Source: Bacteroidales bacterium (GTDB taxonomy: Bacteria; Bacteroidota; Bacteroidia; Bacteroidales; WCHB1-69). From it: a DNA stretch of 53,207 nucleotides. Made by a program: the position numbers and the translations under genes. Numbering within the stretch: the stretch's first letter is position 1; each line of letters starts with the position of its first letter. Of the stretch, positions 8,047 through 17,200 are shown one piece after another. The stretch lies in assembly GCA_017394765.1 (NCBI GenBank), contig JAFPXF010000081.1, positions 1 through 53,207 on the forward strand, written 5' to 3'. The notes under the pieces were generated by a model. The model made no database searches. It saw nothing but the letters and a program-made list of their open reading frames with translations, and was not told the DNA's origin.

Positions 8047-8535
8047 TTATTCTTTCTTTTCGAGAAAGATGACAGTCCCGCCATTGTCTTCTTTCCAGCG
8101 GCCGCTTTCATCGAGAATCCAACCGCTCCCGATGTCTATGGCATATACCTTGAACATCGTGGTGTCGTGTGTAGCAGAGTCTGTAACGCGAAAGACAAAT
8201 CCTATCCTGTATGCGTCTTTGAGGTTGTCAGGCCAGGTGTATTCCACGCCATTTGCCATAAAACTTGATGTATTCTCCGAGGCGGTTTGTGTTTCTATAC
8301 CATGTTCGTAAAGATATTCCCCTGCCGAGTTGACATAAAAAGCGAAGTCGTCAAGAAACACAAACCGGTCGTCATCCGGCGAAATCGTGTCGGGATCGAA
8401 GTCTAAATTAGGGTTGACAAATACCGCCTGTATGCAGTATCCCGCAGTGCAGTCCGGAAAGTGGTAAACCTCTTGACTTGTTGCGGGAAATGTAGTAGCA
8501 AGCAGTGTGATTGTTGCAAGGAATAGCTTTTTCAT
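8047..8535 (-). CDS. Small secreted protein of unknown function
   Basis: A 162-residue exported protein with a clear signal peptide (MKKLFLATITLLATTFPATS then QEVYHF). It has two cysteines close to the mature N terminus (DCTAGYC) and an acidic stretch NLDFDPDTISPDDDRF. I do not recognise a family. It has its own TACTTTTG promoter box 21 bases upstream and is divergent from the toxin-antitoxin pair. Confidence 0.7.
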   Translation of the reverse strand: MKKLFLATITLLATTFPATSQEVYHFPDCTAGYCIQAVFVNPNLDFDPDTISPDDDRFVFLDDFAFYVNSAGEYLYEHGIETQTASENTSSFMANGVEYTWPDNLKDAYRIGFVFRVTDSATHDTTMFKVYAIDIGSGWILDESGRWKEDNGGTVIFLEKKE

Positions 8536-8555
8536 GAAATGATTTTTTTCGCTGG

Positions 8556-8563
8556 CAAAAGTA
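8556..8563 (-). promoter_or_regulatory. Promoter -7 box for the small secreted protein gene
   Basis: TACTTTTG on the minus strand, 21 bases before the start codon. Confidence 0.6.
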
Positions 8564-8604
8564 AAAATTTCTCGGAACTGACTTTGGTGTAACCGGAAAA
8601 AATG

Positions 8605-8612
8605 TACTTTTG
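8605..8612 (+). promoter_or_regulatory. Promoter for the toxin-antitoxin operon
   Basis: TACTTTTG is preceded at an 18-bp distance by TTG at 8584-8586, which fits the Bacteroidota -33 element. The antitoxin ATG follows 21 bases later. Confidence 0.65.
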
Positions 8613-8632
8613 CAAATTGAAAAATTTGTAAT

Positions 8633-8845
8633 ATGAAAACTAAAAACTATAAAAAATCAGAACGGAAAACACAGGCTGTTGAGGAGCCTTCTGTTGCATA
8701 TAACTCAGGAGGTTTGGACAGTTCCACTTCGGTGATGACTCCTGACGGCGCGATTCCTGCTGACGCTGACACCATGACAGTGGATGAGTTCATCGGTAAA
8801 ATTAGAAAAGCGCTTGACCTACGCTATGAAAACATACAATGTTAA
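8633..8845 (+). CDS. Putative antitoxin of a ParE/RelE-type module
   Basis: A 70-residue protein, first gene of a two-gene unit. The N-terminal half is polar and low in order. The C-terminal segment TMTVDEFIGKIRKALDLRYE is a predicted amphipathic helix of the kind small Bacteroidota antitoxins use to wrap around ParE-fold toxins. No DNA-binding domain is recognised with confidence. The assignment rests mainly on its position: it overlaps the toxin gene by 20 bases, so translation is coupled. Confidence 0.65.
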   Translation: MKTKNYKKSERKTQAVEEPSVAYNSGGLDSSTSVMTPDGAIPADADTMTVDEFIGKIRKALDLRYENIQC

Positions 8846-9134
8846 AGTAAAGAAAACCGCTGAAAAAGACATTGATTCCATCGCAGACTTCCTGTTTGAC
8901 GAACTCTCTCCAGAAGGAGCATATCGTTATTTAGATGTAATTGGACAAGAGATAAAGTCTCTTTCAATTTATGCGGATTGTTATACGGCAAGTCGTTCTC
9001 TCGCAATTCTATCTGTTCATCCGAAGGCACGTCGCATGGTGTCTCATAACCACAAATTCGTATATGTTTTTCATATTGAAGATGATACGGTTATGTTGGA
9101 TCGCGTATTGATTGGTAAGATGATAGTGGATTAG
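8826..9134 (+). CDS. ParE/RelE-superfamily toxin
   Basis: A 102-residue protein of the ParE-like fold. It has an N-terminal helix hairpin (KKTAEKDIDSIADFLFDEL, SPEGAYRYLDVIGQEI) followed by strands ending in the typical HKFVYVFHIEDDTVMLDRVL. ParE toxins poison gyrase and RelE toxins cleave mRNA on the ribosome. The sequence does not decide which. The ATG at 8826 lies inside the antitoxin gene. A longer frame starting at 8784 lacks family similarity. The 3' end overlaps the convergent YjbR-like gene by four bases. Confidence 0.8.
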   Translation: MKTYNVKVKKTAEKDIDSIADFLFDELSPEGAYRYLDVIGQEIKSLSIYADCYTASRSLAILSVHPKARRMVSHNHKFVYVFHIEDDTVMLDRVLIGKMIVD

Positions 9135-9493
9135 GTGAGTTTTATTTTCTTCTTCCTCTCATACTTTCCCTTCACCATCTCAAACGAGTTCCGTGTCAGC
9201 TCTTTGAGCAACTCTGTATCAATGGTTTGCAGGTTAATGCCGACCCAGTATTTGGGGTTGAAATGGTTGTCGGGGGCCTCCACGCCGTCAGCGGTGACAA
9301 GCAGCTCTGTGATGCGTTCTGTCTGGCACTTCACCACCACGGTGAGCTCGTGGAGGTCGCAGTAGCAGAAAGTGTGGCCGCAGACGTAAAACACCAACAA
9401 GGAGTCGCCGCCGGGCATCTTCGCGAAGGGCATTTTCTCCTCTACCTCGCCTAAGGAGAGGCAATATTCACGGAATTCTTCAATATTCATCAT
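9131..9493 (-). CDS. MmcQ/YjbR family protein
   Basis: A 120-residue cytoplasmic protein of the YjbR (CyaY-like fold) family. Typical features are the N-terminal MNIEEFREYCLSL, a central VVVKCQTER, and HFNPKYWVGINL near residue 77-88. YjbR proteins are small and proposed to bind DNA, but their role is poorly known. Two ATGs stand in tandem at the start and either could be used. It follows the PII-like gene by four bases, so it may be the last gene of the RND operon. Confidence 0.85.
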   Translation of the reverse strand: MMNIEEFREYCLSLGEVEEKMPFAKMPGGDSLLVFYVCGHTFCYCDLHELTVVVKCQTERITELLVTADGVEAPDNHFNPKYWVGINLQTIDTELLKELTRNSFEMVKGKYERKKKIKLT

Positions 9494-9497
9494 AATT

Positions 9498-9803
9498 CTA
9501 CAAATCCTTGTCCGTCACCTCCTCGGCATTGAGCACAAAGGCGCGAAGGCCTTGCTGCTCAGCGGAGAGGTCAAGCTCGTGAATGTCGTGCAACAACGGC
9601 TTCACCTTCTCGTCGGGCACAAAGGCCAGCACGGCGGAGTTCAGCGTCGGCCAGGCGTGTGTGCCGTAGTGGGGCTCGCCGTTGTCACTGCCGCGGCCCT
9701 GCACCTCGTTCCAGAAGGTGAACCCGCGGATCTCATTCTTGTCCAAAATTTCCATCACCTCATCATAGAAGGCTTGGTATAGCGATATGAAGACTGCTTT
9801 CAT
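9498..9803 (-). CDS. PII-like small protein downstream of the RND pump
   Basis: A 101-residue protein beginning MKAVFISLYQAFYDEV, with the conserved block RGFTFWNEVQGRGSDNGEP followed by YGTHAWPTLNSAVLAFVPDE. This matches a small family with a ferredoxin-like PII fold (PG0823-like) that is repeatedly found beside RND efflux genes in Bacteroidota. The ligand and target are not known to me. The frame extends 26 codons upstream into repeat DNA, and the ATG at 9803 is where similarity begins. It is co-oriented with the pump gene, separated by 98 bp of 7- and 8-nt periodic repeat. Confidence 0.8.
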   Translation of the reverse strand: MKAVFISLYQAFYDEVMEILDKNEIRGFTFWNEVQGRGSDNGEPHYGTHAWPTLNSAVLAFVPDEKVKPLLHDIHELDLSAEQQGLRAFVLNAEEVTDKDL

Positions 9804-9805
9804 TG

Positions 9806-9901
9806 TATATTGAATTGTTGATTTGTTGAATTGATTATCCGTGATCTGTGACCAGTGAACAGTGATCTGCTTTCTGGTCACTGGTCACTATTCACTGTTC
9901 A
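9806..9901. repeat. Periodic tract (8-nt then 7-nt) between the PII-like and RND genes
   Basis: On the minus strand the RND stop TAG opens nine heptamers (TAGTGAA, CAGTGAA, TAGTGAC, CAGTGAC, CAGAAAG, CAGATCA, CTGTTCA, CTGGTCA, CAGATCA). A few octamers (AATTCAAC, AAATCAAC, AATTCAAT) follow up to the next start. The halves are mutually complementary: 9848-9858 pairs with 9878-9888 in an 11-bp stem, giving a possible intercistronic hairpin. Confidence 0.7.
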
Positions 9902-12900
9902 CTATACTTCATTGACCCCCAGGGCTTTGTTCCGTTCGCGGCGTTCGCGGCGGCGGGCGGCGCCACGGGCGTTCCACTCGGCAAACTTACTGTAGATGAT
10001 CGGGATGAGGATCAACGTCACCAAGGTGGAGAAGGTCAGACCCCAGGCCACGACCATACCCATAGAGTTCCACATCTCGGCGCCTTCGCCCTTGTCAACG
10101 GCCAAGGGGATCATACCGAGCACCGTGGTCAAGGTGGTCATCAAGATGGGACGCAGACGGGAACGACCGCCGGCGACGACTGCATCCTTAATGCTCATAC
10201 CACGCTCCACACAAAGGCTCGTGTAGTCAATCAACACGATACCGTTTTTCACCACAATACCGATCAGCATCATCAAGCCAATCAACGCCATAATACCCAA
10301 GGCGGTGCGGGTGACGGCCAAGCCGATCAACACGCCCGTGAGGGCGAAGAGGATGGAGAGCATAATGACGAACGGATAGGTGAACGACTCGAACTGGGCG
10401 GCCATCACCACATAGACGAGGATGATAATCAACGCCATCAACATAAACATATCGCCGAAGGCGTCCTGTTGGTCTTCCCAGGTACCGCCGATCTTATAGT
10501 CAAGCGTGGAGGGAATGTCCATCTGGTCGAGTTCGTGTTGCGCGGAGGCCACCAGTTCGCTCAATGCGGCGCCCTTGGCCACCACACAGGAGACTTTGAC
10601 CATACGTTCACGGTCCTTGCGGACAATGGTCGGCGGGGTGAAAGTTTCCTCCACCGTGGCCACGTCACCCACACGGATGCCTTTGCCCATATTGTTGTAC
10701 ATCAAGATGTTCTCGATAGCGTGGATGTCGTTACGGAACTCGGGCGCGTAACGCACGCGGATGTTGTACTCGTCACCATCCTCACGGAACTGCGATGCCG
10801 TGTAGCCGTTGAAGCGGTTGCGCACATAGCCAGCCGCCGTAGTGGAGTTGAGTCCGTTCTCGGCTAACTTCTGGCGGTCGAAGACCACCTCCAGTTCAGG
10901 CGTATATTCGTCGCGGCTGATCACCACTTCAGAGCACCCCTCCACCTGCCGCATACGGGCGGCAAGGTCGGCGGCAAACTGGTCAGTAGTATTGAAATCG
11001 TAGCAGTAAAGCTCGATATCCACAGTCGATTGGCCGCCCATGCTACCCTGTCCCGTAGAGACAGTGGAGGAGACAATCTCAATGTGCTGCCGCAACAGTT
11101 CGCGGATGCCGTCGGAAATCTCGGTTATAAACTTGTCACGCTCGGTCTTTTTCACCAAACGAATATTGAAGGAGAGCAGGTGCGTGCCGTTTTCGCGCAT
11201 CAGGCTGAAGGTGTTGTCCTCGTCGGGCATACCCACAGAGTAGTTGATGGTCTTGATCTCATTCGGGTATTTTTCCCGGATTTCATTCACTATCTGGTCG
11301 CCCAACGCCTTGGTGGTCTCCACGCGGGTGCCCTGCGGAAGCTTCACGGTGACGCTCAGACGGGCGTTGTCCTGGGTCGGGAAGAACTCGGTAGGGATAA
11401 CAAGCAACAGCGACAAGCTTGCCAAAAAGACGACTGAAGCAATACCGACAACCGTCTTGCGGTGATTGACACACCAACGGAGCACTTTGGCGTAACCTTC
11501 GTCCAAACGGATGAGGAATCTTTCAATAGGACCGTAAACAGCGGCGAACCATTTGCTCTTTTTCGGATTCTTTTTTAACAAGAGAGAACAAAGCATCGGG
11601 GTTAGCGTCATAGCGGCCGCCAGAGAGACGGCAATCACGATGGTGACAATCCAGCCCAACTGTTTGAAGAGCACGCCGGCCATACCGGTAAGGAAGGTCA
11701 GCGGCAAGAACACGGCGATGATCACCAAGGTGGAAGCGATAATGGAAAGGGAGACCTCACTGGTGGCGAAAACGGCTGCCGCCTTGGGCTTTGAGCCGCG
11801 CTCGATATGCGTGGTGATGTTCTCCAACACCACAATGGAGTCATCGACCACCAAGCCGATGGCAATGGAGATGGATGACAAGGAAATAATGTTCAAGGTA
11901 TTACCCGTTGCTAGCAAATAGATAAATGCCGCAATCAACGATACGGGCACCACGATGGCGATGATGATAGTGGCGCGCCATCTTCCAAGGAAGAAGAGCA
12001 CCACAACGACCACCAACAACAGGATGATGAGGATGGTCTCCTCCAAGCTGTCGATGGTATTAGTGATGTTCTCGGAGTTATCGACCAACACGTTCAATTT
12101 CACGTCAGAGGGCAAGGAACGCTGAATGTCGGGCAATTCTTTCTGCACCTTCTTGCATATTTGCACCGTGTTGGCGCCGGTCTGCTTCTGGATGATGACC
12201 ATAGCGCCGCGTTCTCCATCGGTGTAAGACTCCTGCATACGTTCCTGGAGGGTATCCTTCACGGTAGCCACATCCTTCAGGAACACATTCTTGTTGGCAT
12301 AACTGCCGACCACCACGTTCTCCATCTCGTTCGCGCTGTTGAACTCGCCATCGACACGCATAGAGTAGGTTTTGGAGCCCACATCCATAATACCGAGTGA
12401 GACGTTTCTGTTCTCGGCGCCGAGGATCTGGGCAATGGTCTCGATGGTGAGGTTATAGCTTTCCAGTTTGTAGGGGTCGCAATAGACCTGGATTTCACGC
12501 TGCGGAGCGCCGGCAATGGAGACTGCACCCACACCGCTGACACGCGACAGCGGGGAGGCGACCTTGTCGTCCAGGATCTTGTACAGTGCTTGCGTGCTCT
12601 GTCCCGACTGCACCGACAGCATCATAATCGGCATATCATCGGCGCTGAACTTGAACAGGTAGGGCTGGTTGGCGCCGTCGGGCAGGGCCGACTTCACCAT
12701 ATCCAGCTTGTCGCGCACATCGTTGGTTTTCTGTTCGATATCCACACCATACTCAAACTCCAGATAGACGATGGAGTAGTTTTCCTTGGAGTTGGAGGTG
12801 ATGTGCTTGAGGTCACTCAAGGTGTTGAGCACGTTCTCGATGGGCTTGGACACGTTGTCCTCGATATCTTCCGCGCTCGCGCCGCCATAGACGGTGAGCA

Positions 12901-13039
12901 CCATAATGGTGTTGCTGTCCATATGCGGGAAAAGGTCCACCGGCAATTTGGTCAGGGAGAAGATGCCGATGATGATGACGGCGATGTATATCAGGCCCGT
13001 CATAATGGGTCTTGCAACTGATTTCTGATATAAACTCAT
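9902..13039 (-). CDS. RND-family efflux pump inner-membrane subunit
   Basis: A 1045-residue proton-driven transporter of the AcrB/MexB superfamily. It has an N-terminal helix, two large periplasmic loops and twelve transmembrane helices in two repeats. The proton-relay residues are visible: the paired Asp in GLVVDDSIVVLENI (TM4) and the Lys in GIVVKNGIVLIDY (TM10). These favour a drug or hydrophobe exporter (HAE type) over a heavy-metal exporter, although the substrate is not determined. The C terminus is Arg-rich. It follows the membrane fusion protein gene and precedes the PII-like gene, with TolC at 21460-22836. Confidence 0.95.
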   Translation of the reverse strand: MSLYQKSVARPIMTGLIYIAVIIIGIFSLTKLPVDLFPHMDSNTIMVLTVYGGASAEDIEDNVSKPIENVLNTLSDLKHITSNSKENYSIVYLEFEYGVDIEQKTNDVRDKLDMVKSALPDGANQPYLFKFSADDMPIMMLSVQSGQSTQALYKILDDKVASPLSRVSGVGAVSIAGAPQREIQVYCDPYKLESYNLTIETIAQILGAENRNVSLGIMDVGSKTYSMRVDGEFNSANEMENVVVGSYANKNVFLKDVATVKDTLQERMQESYTDGERGAMVIIQKQTGANTVQICKKVQKELPDIQRSLPSDVKLNVLVDNSENITNTIDSLEETILIILLLVVVVVLFFLGRWRATIIIAIVVPVSLIAAFIYLLATGNTLNIISLSSISIAIGLVVDDSIVVLENITTHIERGSKPKAAAVFATSEVSLSIIASTLVIIAVFLPLTFLTGMAGVLFKQLGWIVTIVIAVSLAAAMTLTPMLCSLLLKKNPKKSKWFAAVYGPIERFLIRLDEGYAKVLRWCVNHRKTVVGIASVVFLASLSLLLVIPTEFFPTQDNARLSVTVKLPQGTRVETTKALGDQIVNEIREKYPNEIKTINYSVGMPDEDNTFSLMRENGTHLLSFNIRLVKKTERDKFITEISDGIRELLRQHIEIVSSTVSTGQGSMGGQSTVDIELYCYDFNTTDQFAADLAARMRQVEGCSEVVISRDEYTPELEVVFDRQKLAENGLNSTTAAGYVRNRFNGYTASQFREDGDEYNIRVRYAPEFRNDIHAIENILMYNNMGKGIRVGDVATVEETFTPPTIVRKDRERMVKVSCVVAKGAALSELVASAQHELDQMDIPSTLDYKIGGTWEDQQDAFGDMFMLMALIIILVYVVMAAQFESFTYPFVIMLSILFALTGVLIGLAVTRTALGIMALIGLMMLIGIVVKNGIVLIDYTSLCVERGMSIKDAVVAGGRSRLRPILMTTLTTVLGMIPLAVDKGEGAEMWNSMGMVVAWGLTFSTLVTLILIPIIYSKFAEWNARGAARRRERRERNKALGVNEV

Positions 13040-13044
13040 ATTTC

Positions 13045-13086
13045 TTGCTTTTAGCTCTTGGCCGTTGGCTGTTGGCTTTTAGCTTT
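13045..13086. repeat. Heptamer tract upstream of the RND gene
   Basis: Six consecutive heptamers on the minus strand: AAAGCTA, AAAGCCA, ACAGCCA, ACGGCCA, AGAGCTA, AAAGCAA. They end a few bases before the RND start codon. The period is exactly 7 with a conserved GC core. Confidence 0.75.
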
Positions 13087-13129
13087 GATTACAAAATATT
13101 ATCTTTAAATGACTATTAAATAAGATATT

Positions 13130-13175
13130 TGCTATTGGTTATATAGGCTAATGGCCAATAGCAAATAGCCAATGG
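13130..13175. repeat. Heptamer tract following the membrane fusion protein gene
   Basis: Minus-strand heptamers TAGCCAT, TGGCTAT, TTGCTAT, TGGCCAT, TAGCCTA begin at the TAG stop codon of the fusion-protein gene. The word is related to, but distinct from, that at 13045-13086. It contains short palindromes such as AATAGCCA-A-TGGCTATT. Confidence 0.7.
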
Positions 13176-14189
13176 CTATTTTTCCACATTCACTTCCAAC
13201 CCATCCTTCAGGCGTGCCAGGCCCGTGGTGGCCACGAGGTCGCCGTCCTGGACGTTGCCGGAGAGGAGTTCGTAGGATTTGCCGAGATGGCGGCCGATTT
13301 CGACCTGGTTGAAGGAGACCTTACCATCTTTATAGACATAGACATAGCGGTTGCCGGAGCCCTGTTGGCGGAAGATGGCCTCGTCGGGGACCACCACGTG
13401 CTTCTGGGTGCCGAAGTTGATGGTCACGCGGGCGTACATACCCGGGCGCACGCGGCTGTCGGTGTTGGCAAGGGTCACCTCCACGGGGAAGGTGTGCGTG
13501 GCGCCGTCCATTGTCGGATAGATCAGGCTGATGCGGCCATTGAAGACCTCCTCGCCGTAAGCATCGACCTGGATGCTCACCGGCGTGCCCACCTTCACCT
13601 TTTTGAAGAGGGTCTCCGAGATGTTGATGTTCATCTTCACGGGGGTAATCTGCTGCACCTGCACCACGGGCAGACCGCCGAAGAGGTCGCCGCTGTCATA
13701 GTTGCGCTGCGTCACCACGCCGGAGATGGGGCTGATGAGACGGGTGTTCTCCAACAGATTGTCGTAGGTGGTCTGCGCCACATCCAGCTGGGTCTTCATA
13801 GCATCCCAGTCCGACTTGGAGCATCCGCCCACCTTGTAGAGTTCGTCGATGCGCTGGAAGCTGGACTTGAGGTTGTCGAGTTGCGACTTGGACTGTTTGA
13901 GGCTGTTCTCGTTCATCTGCACAAGCACCTTGCCCTTGGCCACGCGGTCGCCGACCTCGACATAGATTTTGTCGATACGGCCACCGGTAAGCGGAGCGAT
14001 GTTGTTGACGGCATTGGCCTCCACGATGGCGGTGTATTCGTAGGTCTGGTCCACATCCTCGGAATGTACCTGCTGCGTGCGGATGGTCATTTTCTGGTCG
14101 CCGGCTGTGACGACCTCTTTCTTTTTGCAACCGCAGAGCGTCATCACACCCACGGCCAATAGAATTGTTACATACGTTAGTTTTTTCAT
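13176..14189 (-). CDS. RND efflux periplasmic adaptor (membrane fusion protein), lipoprotein
   Basis: A 337-residue HlyD/AcrA-type adaptor linking the RND pump to TolC. The N terminus has a lipoprotein signal with lipobox LCGC (Cys ~21). A barrel-sandwich/lipoyl half-motif follows (NNIAPLTGGRIDKIYVEVGD), then an alpha-hairpin (~90-140), the second lipoyl half (LISPISGVVTQRNYDSGDLF), a beta-barrel domain and the C-terminal membrane-proximal domain. The start lies 24 bp after the PKD-protein stop codon with no promoter box between, so it appears co-transcribed with the T9SS genes upstream. Confidence 0.93.
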   Translation of the reverse strand: MKKLTYVTILLAVGVMTLCGCKKKEVVTAGDQKMTIRTQQVHSEDVDQTYEYTAIVEANAVNNIAPLTGGRIDKIYVEVGDRVAKGKVLVQMNENSLKQSKSQLDNLKSSFQRIDELYKVGGCSKSDWDAMKTQLDVAQTTYDNLLENTRLISPISGVVTQRNYDSGDLFGGLPVVQVQQITPVKMNINISETLFKKVKVGTPVSIQVDAYGEEVFNGRISLIYPTMDGATHTFPVEVTLANTDSRVRPGMYARVTINFGTQKHVVVPDEAIFRQQGSGNRYVYVYKDGKVSFNQVEIGRHLGKSYELLSGNVQDGDLVATTGLARLKDGLEVNVEK

Positions 14190-14213
14190 ATTTGAGGTTA
14201 GTTTATTTTATTT

Positions 14214-17200
14214 CTATTGTTTCACCAATTTAAGATAATGCACCTGTTTGTCGGTGGTAACCACCCTGATGATGTAGCTTGCCTTTGCCAGACGACTGAC
14301 ATTGAAGCGGTAGTCGTTGCGATAGGCGGCAATCTGACTGCCCTGCATTGTAAGTATGGTGATTTCGGCCACATTTTCGGGCTCGATGCCCATCACTGCC
14401 ACCTCGTCCTTGGCGGGATTGGGGGCGAGATAGGGCTTGGCGGCTATTGGGATGGCTGTGTCTGCCTGAAGTCTTCTAATAGAAGTGTCGTTGTCAGCCG
14501 TGATGGAGTCGGTGAGCTGGCGCATGTCCTCGGAAATCTCGTTAAGAATATCCTCTGCGGGAACACAATATATCACATGGCAGGGTGTCCCATCGTCACA
14601 GATGATGGCGTGGAGGCAGATTTCTTCGCCTGCCATAGCCATTTGGGTCAACTGCGCATAATTTAGCATCAAAAGCGCATACACGTCCACAGGCGGACTA
14701 TAATAATAGTTCAACAGTTGGGGCGGGTCACACCACAAAGCCTGGAGATTGGAGGCATTGGGAGAGAAAAGCAAATGGACTTTGAAATAGGAAGTCTGGT
14801 GCGGTGTGCTCAAATCCGGCTCGAAGACCGCTTCGAAATCATCCACCAGTTCGCACCCCTCCTCAACGCATTCATGCCAGTCAAAATATACCGTGAAAGA
14901 GGTCTCGCAACCCAAGCCTGCATTGAGCAAAGTGAAAGTGATGTACGGGTTGGCAAAATCCAAGAATCCAAATTCCACGTGGACCATTTCGCTTCCGCCA
15001 GGAGCTATCGTCACGGGAAGCGGATTCGCAGAAAGACCCGCATAGCTCGAACGAGCGAATAATTGGTCGAATGTTACCGGCTGGGAACCATTGTTGTGTA
15101 TGAAAATATCCATTGTGTAATATAACGAGCAGTCATCCGCCATCTCACAGCGCGTGGCCAAATCTATGTCAATGCTGTCGCAGGGACAAGGTTCTTCGTC
15201 CTCAAGGGTGAAAGCGGGCGAAGTGGACGCACATCCGTTACCATACTGGGTTTCCAGATAATAGGAGCCGAAATTGTTCAGGGGCAGGTTGGCATACAAC
15301 GTGTTCCCACCCGTGCTCCAGACGCCGTTCTCGTACCAGCCCCAATGGAAACTGCTGGGGGCATACGGATAGATGCCGTAAGTATGCAGGGTGTCAGGAA
15401 TCTCCTTCTTGCATCTTCCATAACATCCTGTCAGCAGCGCGTCGTAGTTGGGTGCGGGCGGGATGAACAACGTGGATCTTTCGGACGGACAACCTGTGGT
15501 TGGGTCAATGTAATGTGCCGTCAGGAAACCGGGCACATAATACTCCGCATCAACTCCGTGGAAGCCGTTGCTCCACAGCAAATCCTGTCCCGTGGTGGAA
15601 TGCACATACACGGGTGGCTTGTGGATGCACTTGTTGAGATAGAACGAGATGGGTGGTGCGGCTGGCTGCTGGTGTACCGTAAGGGTACAAGTGGCCGTTT
15701 TCGTGCAACCGCTGCTCGTGTTGGTCACATCAAGTGTAACGTTATATGTCCCTGGTTGCGCCGGGGTGAACGTGATATTGGATGTCGTGAACGTATGGCT
15801 GTATGACGGACCCGTAATTGTCCAGGTATATGAGTTGGAGGAACCCGTGTTTCCGTTCAGCTTCACCTCCTCGCCAAGGCAACAGGTGGTCTTTCCTGTG
15901 ATGCGGGCGGTGGGGGCATTGAGAAAACGAACATTTTTCATACGCTCTTTTTTACAACCATAAGTGTTTTCAACCAACACATGATAATCACCTGTTTGGT
16001 ATATATCATAGGTGTTATCCGTAACACTATTGGTTGAGAACTCCCAATAGTAATTATTGATATATGGAATATGCGGAATGAACTTCAATTGACGCGAAGT
16101 GCCTGGACACACATCTTGCCCTATGGCAGACAGGTAACCTGCTTGTATATCATTGTGAACAACAAAGACATATGCAGGATTTGAAGAAATAGAACACCCA
16201 TCTTCGTTATATACGACCAATGACACTGTTGATGAATTGGCAAAGGCGTGATAAACATTATTCCCCTCAAGATATGTTCCATCTCCAAAATCCCATATAA
16301 AAGAACTTCCTGTTGCATTTGCAGAGAAAAGGAACGGCGTTCCCTCACACATATATTGGCTGATGTTCAAACTTGTGATTGACGGCAGAGCATCAATGAC
16401 GAGTTCTTTGGTAATCTGGCATTGCTGCCCATTGGAAAGGTAAACGGTCAGGGTGATATGGTTTGCTCCACCCAACACGAAAGAACTCAACGGGAAGGTG
16501 GTGGATGAACCGACATTGTTGTAGGTTATCCCCGTCTCCTGTATGTATATATTGCGCGATGCTATCAGCCCGCTTGTCAGACACAGGGTCCTGTCTTCAA
16601 AAGCAACAGGATTGTTACAAGTATAGGACAGGGAAAAATCCGGCACGCATTCTATCGTGCAAGTTGTGGTTCCCATATAGCACTGTCCGTTCACCGTTGC
16701 CGTCCCCCTTACGGTATATGCTCCCGGATAGCTGAAAGCTATGGAGGCGGATGTGTTATCCGTGTAGGTGAACGCATTGCCGGAAATTTGCGGCGTTATG
16801 GACCATAAAACATCGCCACCGCTGTTGTTGGTCAAAGAGACCGTGGCCGTGGCGCAGGCGACAGACGATGAACACGACATCGCAATGCAGTCCCCACCGG
16901 GATTGCTTCCCGCTATGGTAATGCACCCCGAGGAAGAGCAAGACGGAGTGGTGGTGTATGTGACCGTGCAACAATAGGTGCCTGTTGTTGTATATGGGCA
17001 AACATTACTGTTGAATTGTTGGGTGTTCCCGTTCACCTCCCAGACATACGAGGCGTTGGGATAGTAAATCACTCCGACATTCTGTCCGTCAAAATATGGC
17101 GCCACCACGGGAGCTGGCACCACTTCCATAGTCCCGGAGACCACGACGGCAGGACATGACGGATACGGGTGGTATTCCAACGTGAAGGCCTGATTCCCGG

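Noticed and set aside
9806..9904. Heptamer tract considered as a CRISPR-like array
   Set aside because: The units are contiguous 7-mers with no spacers, and no cas genes are present.
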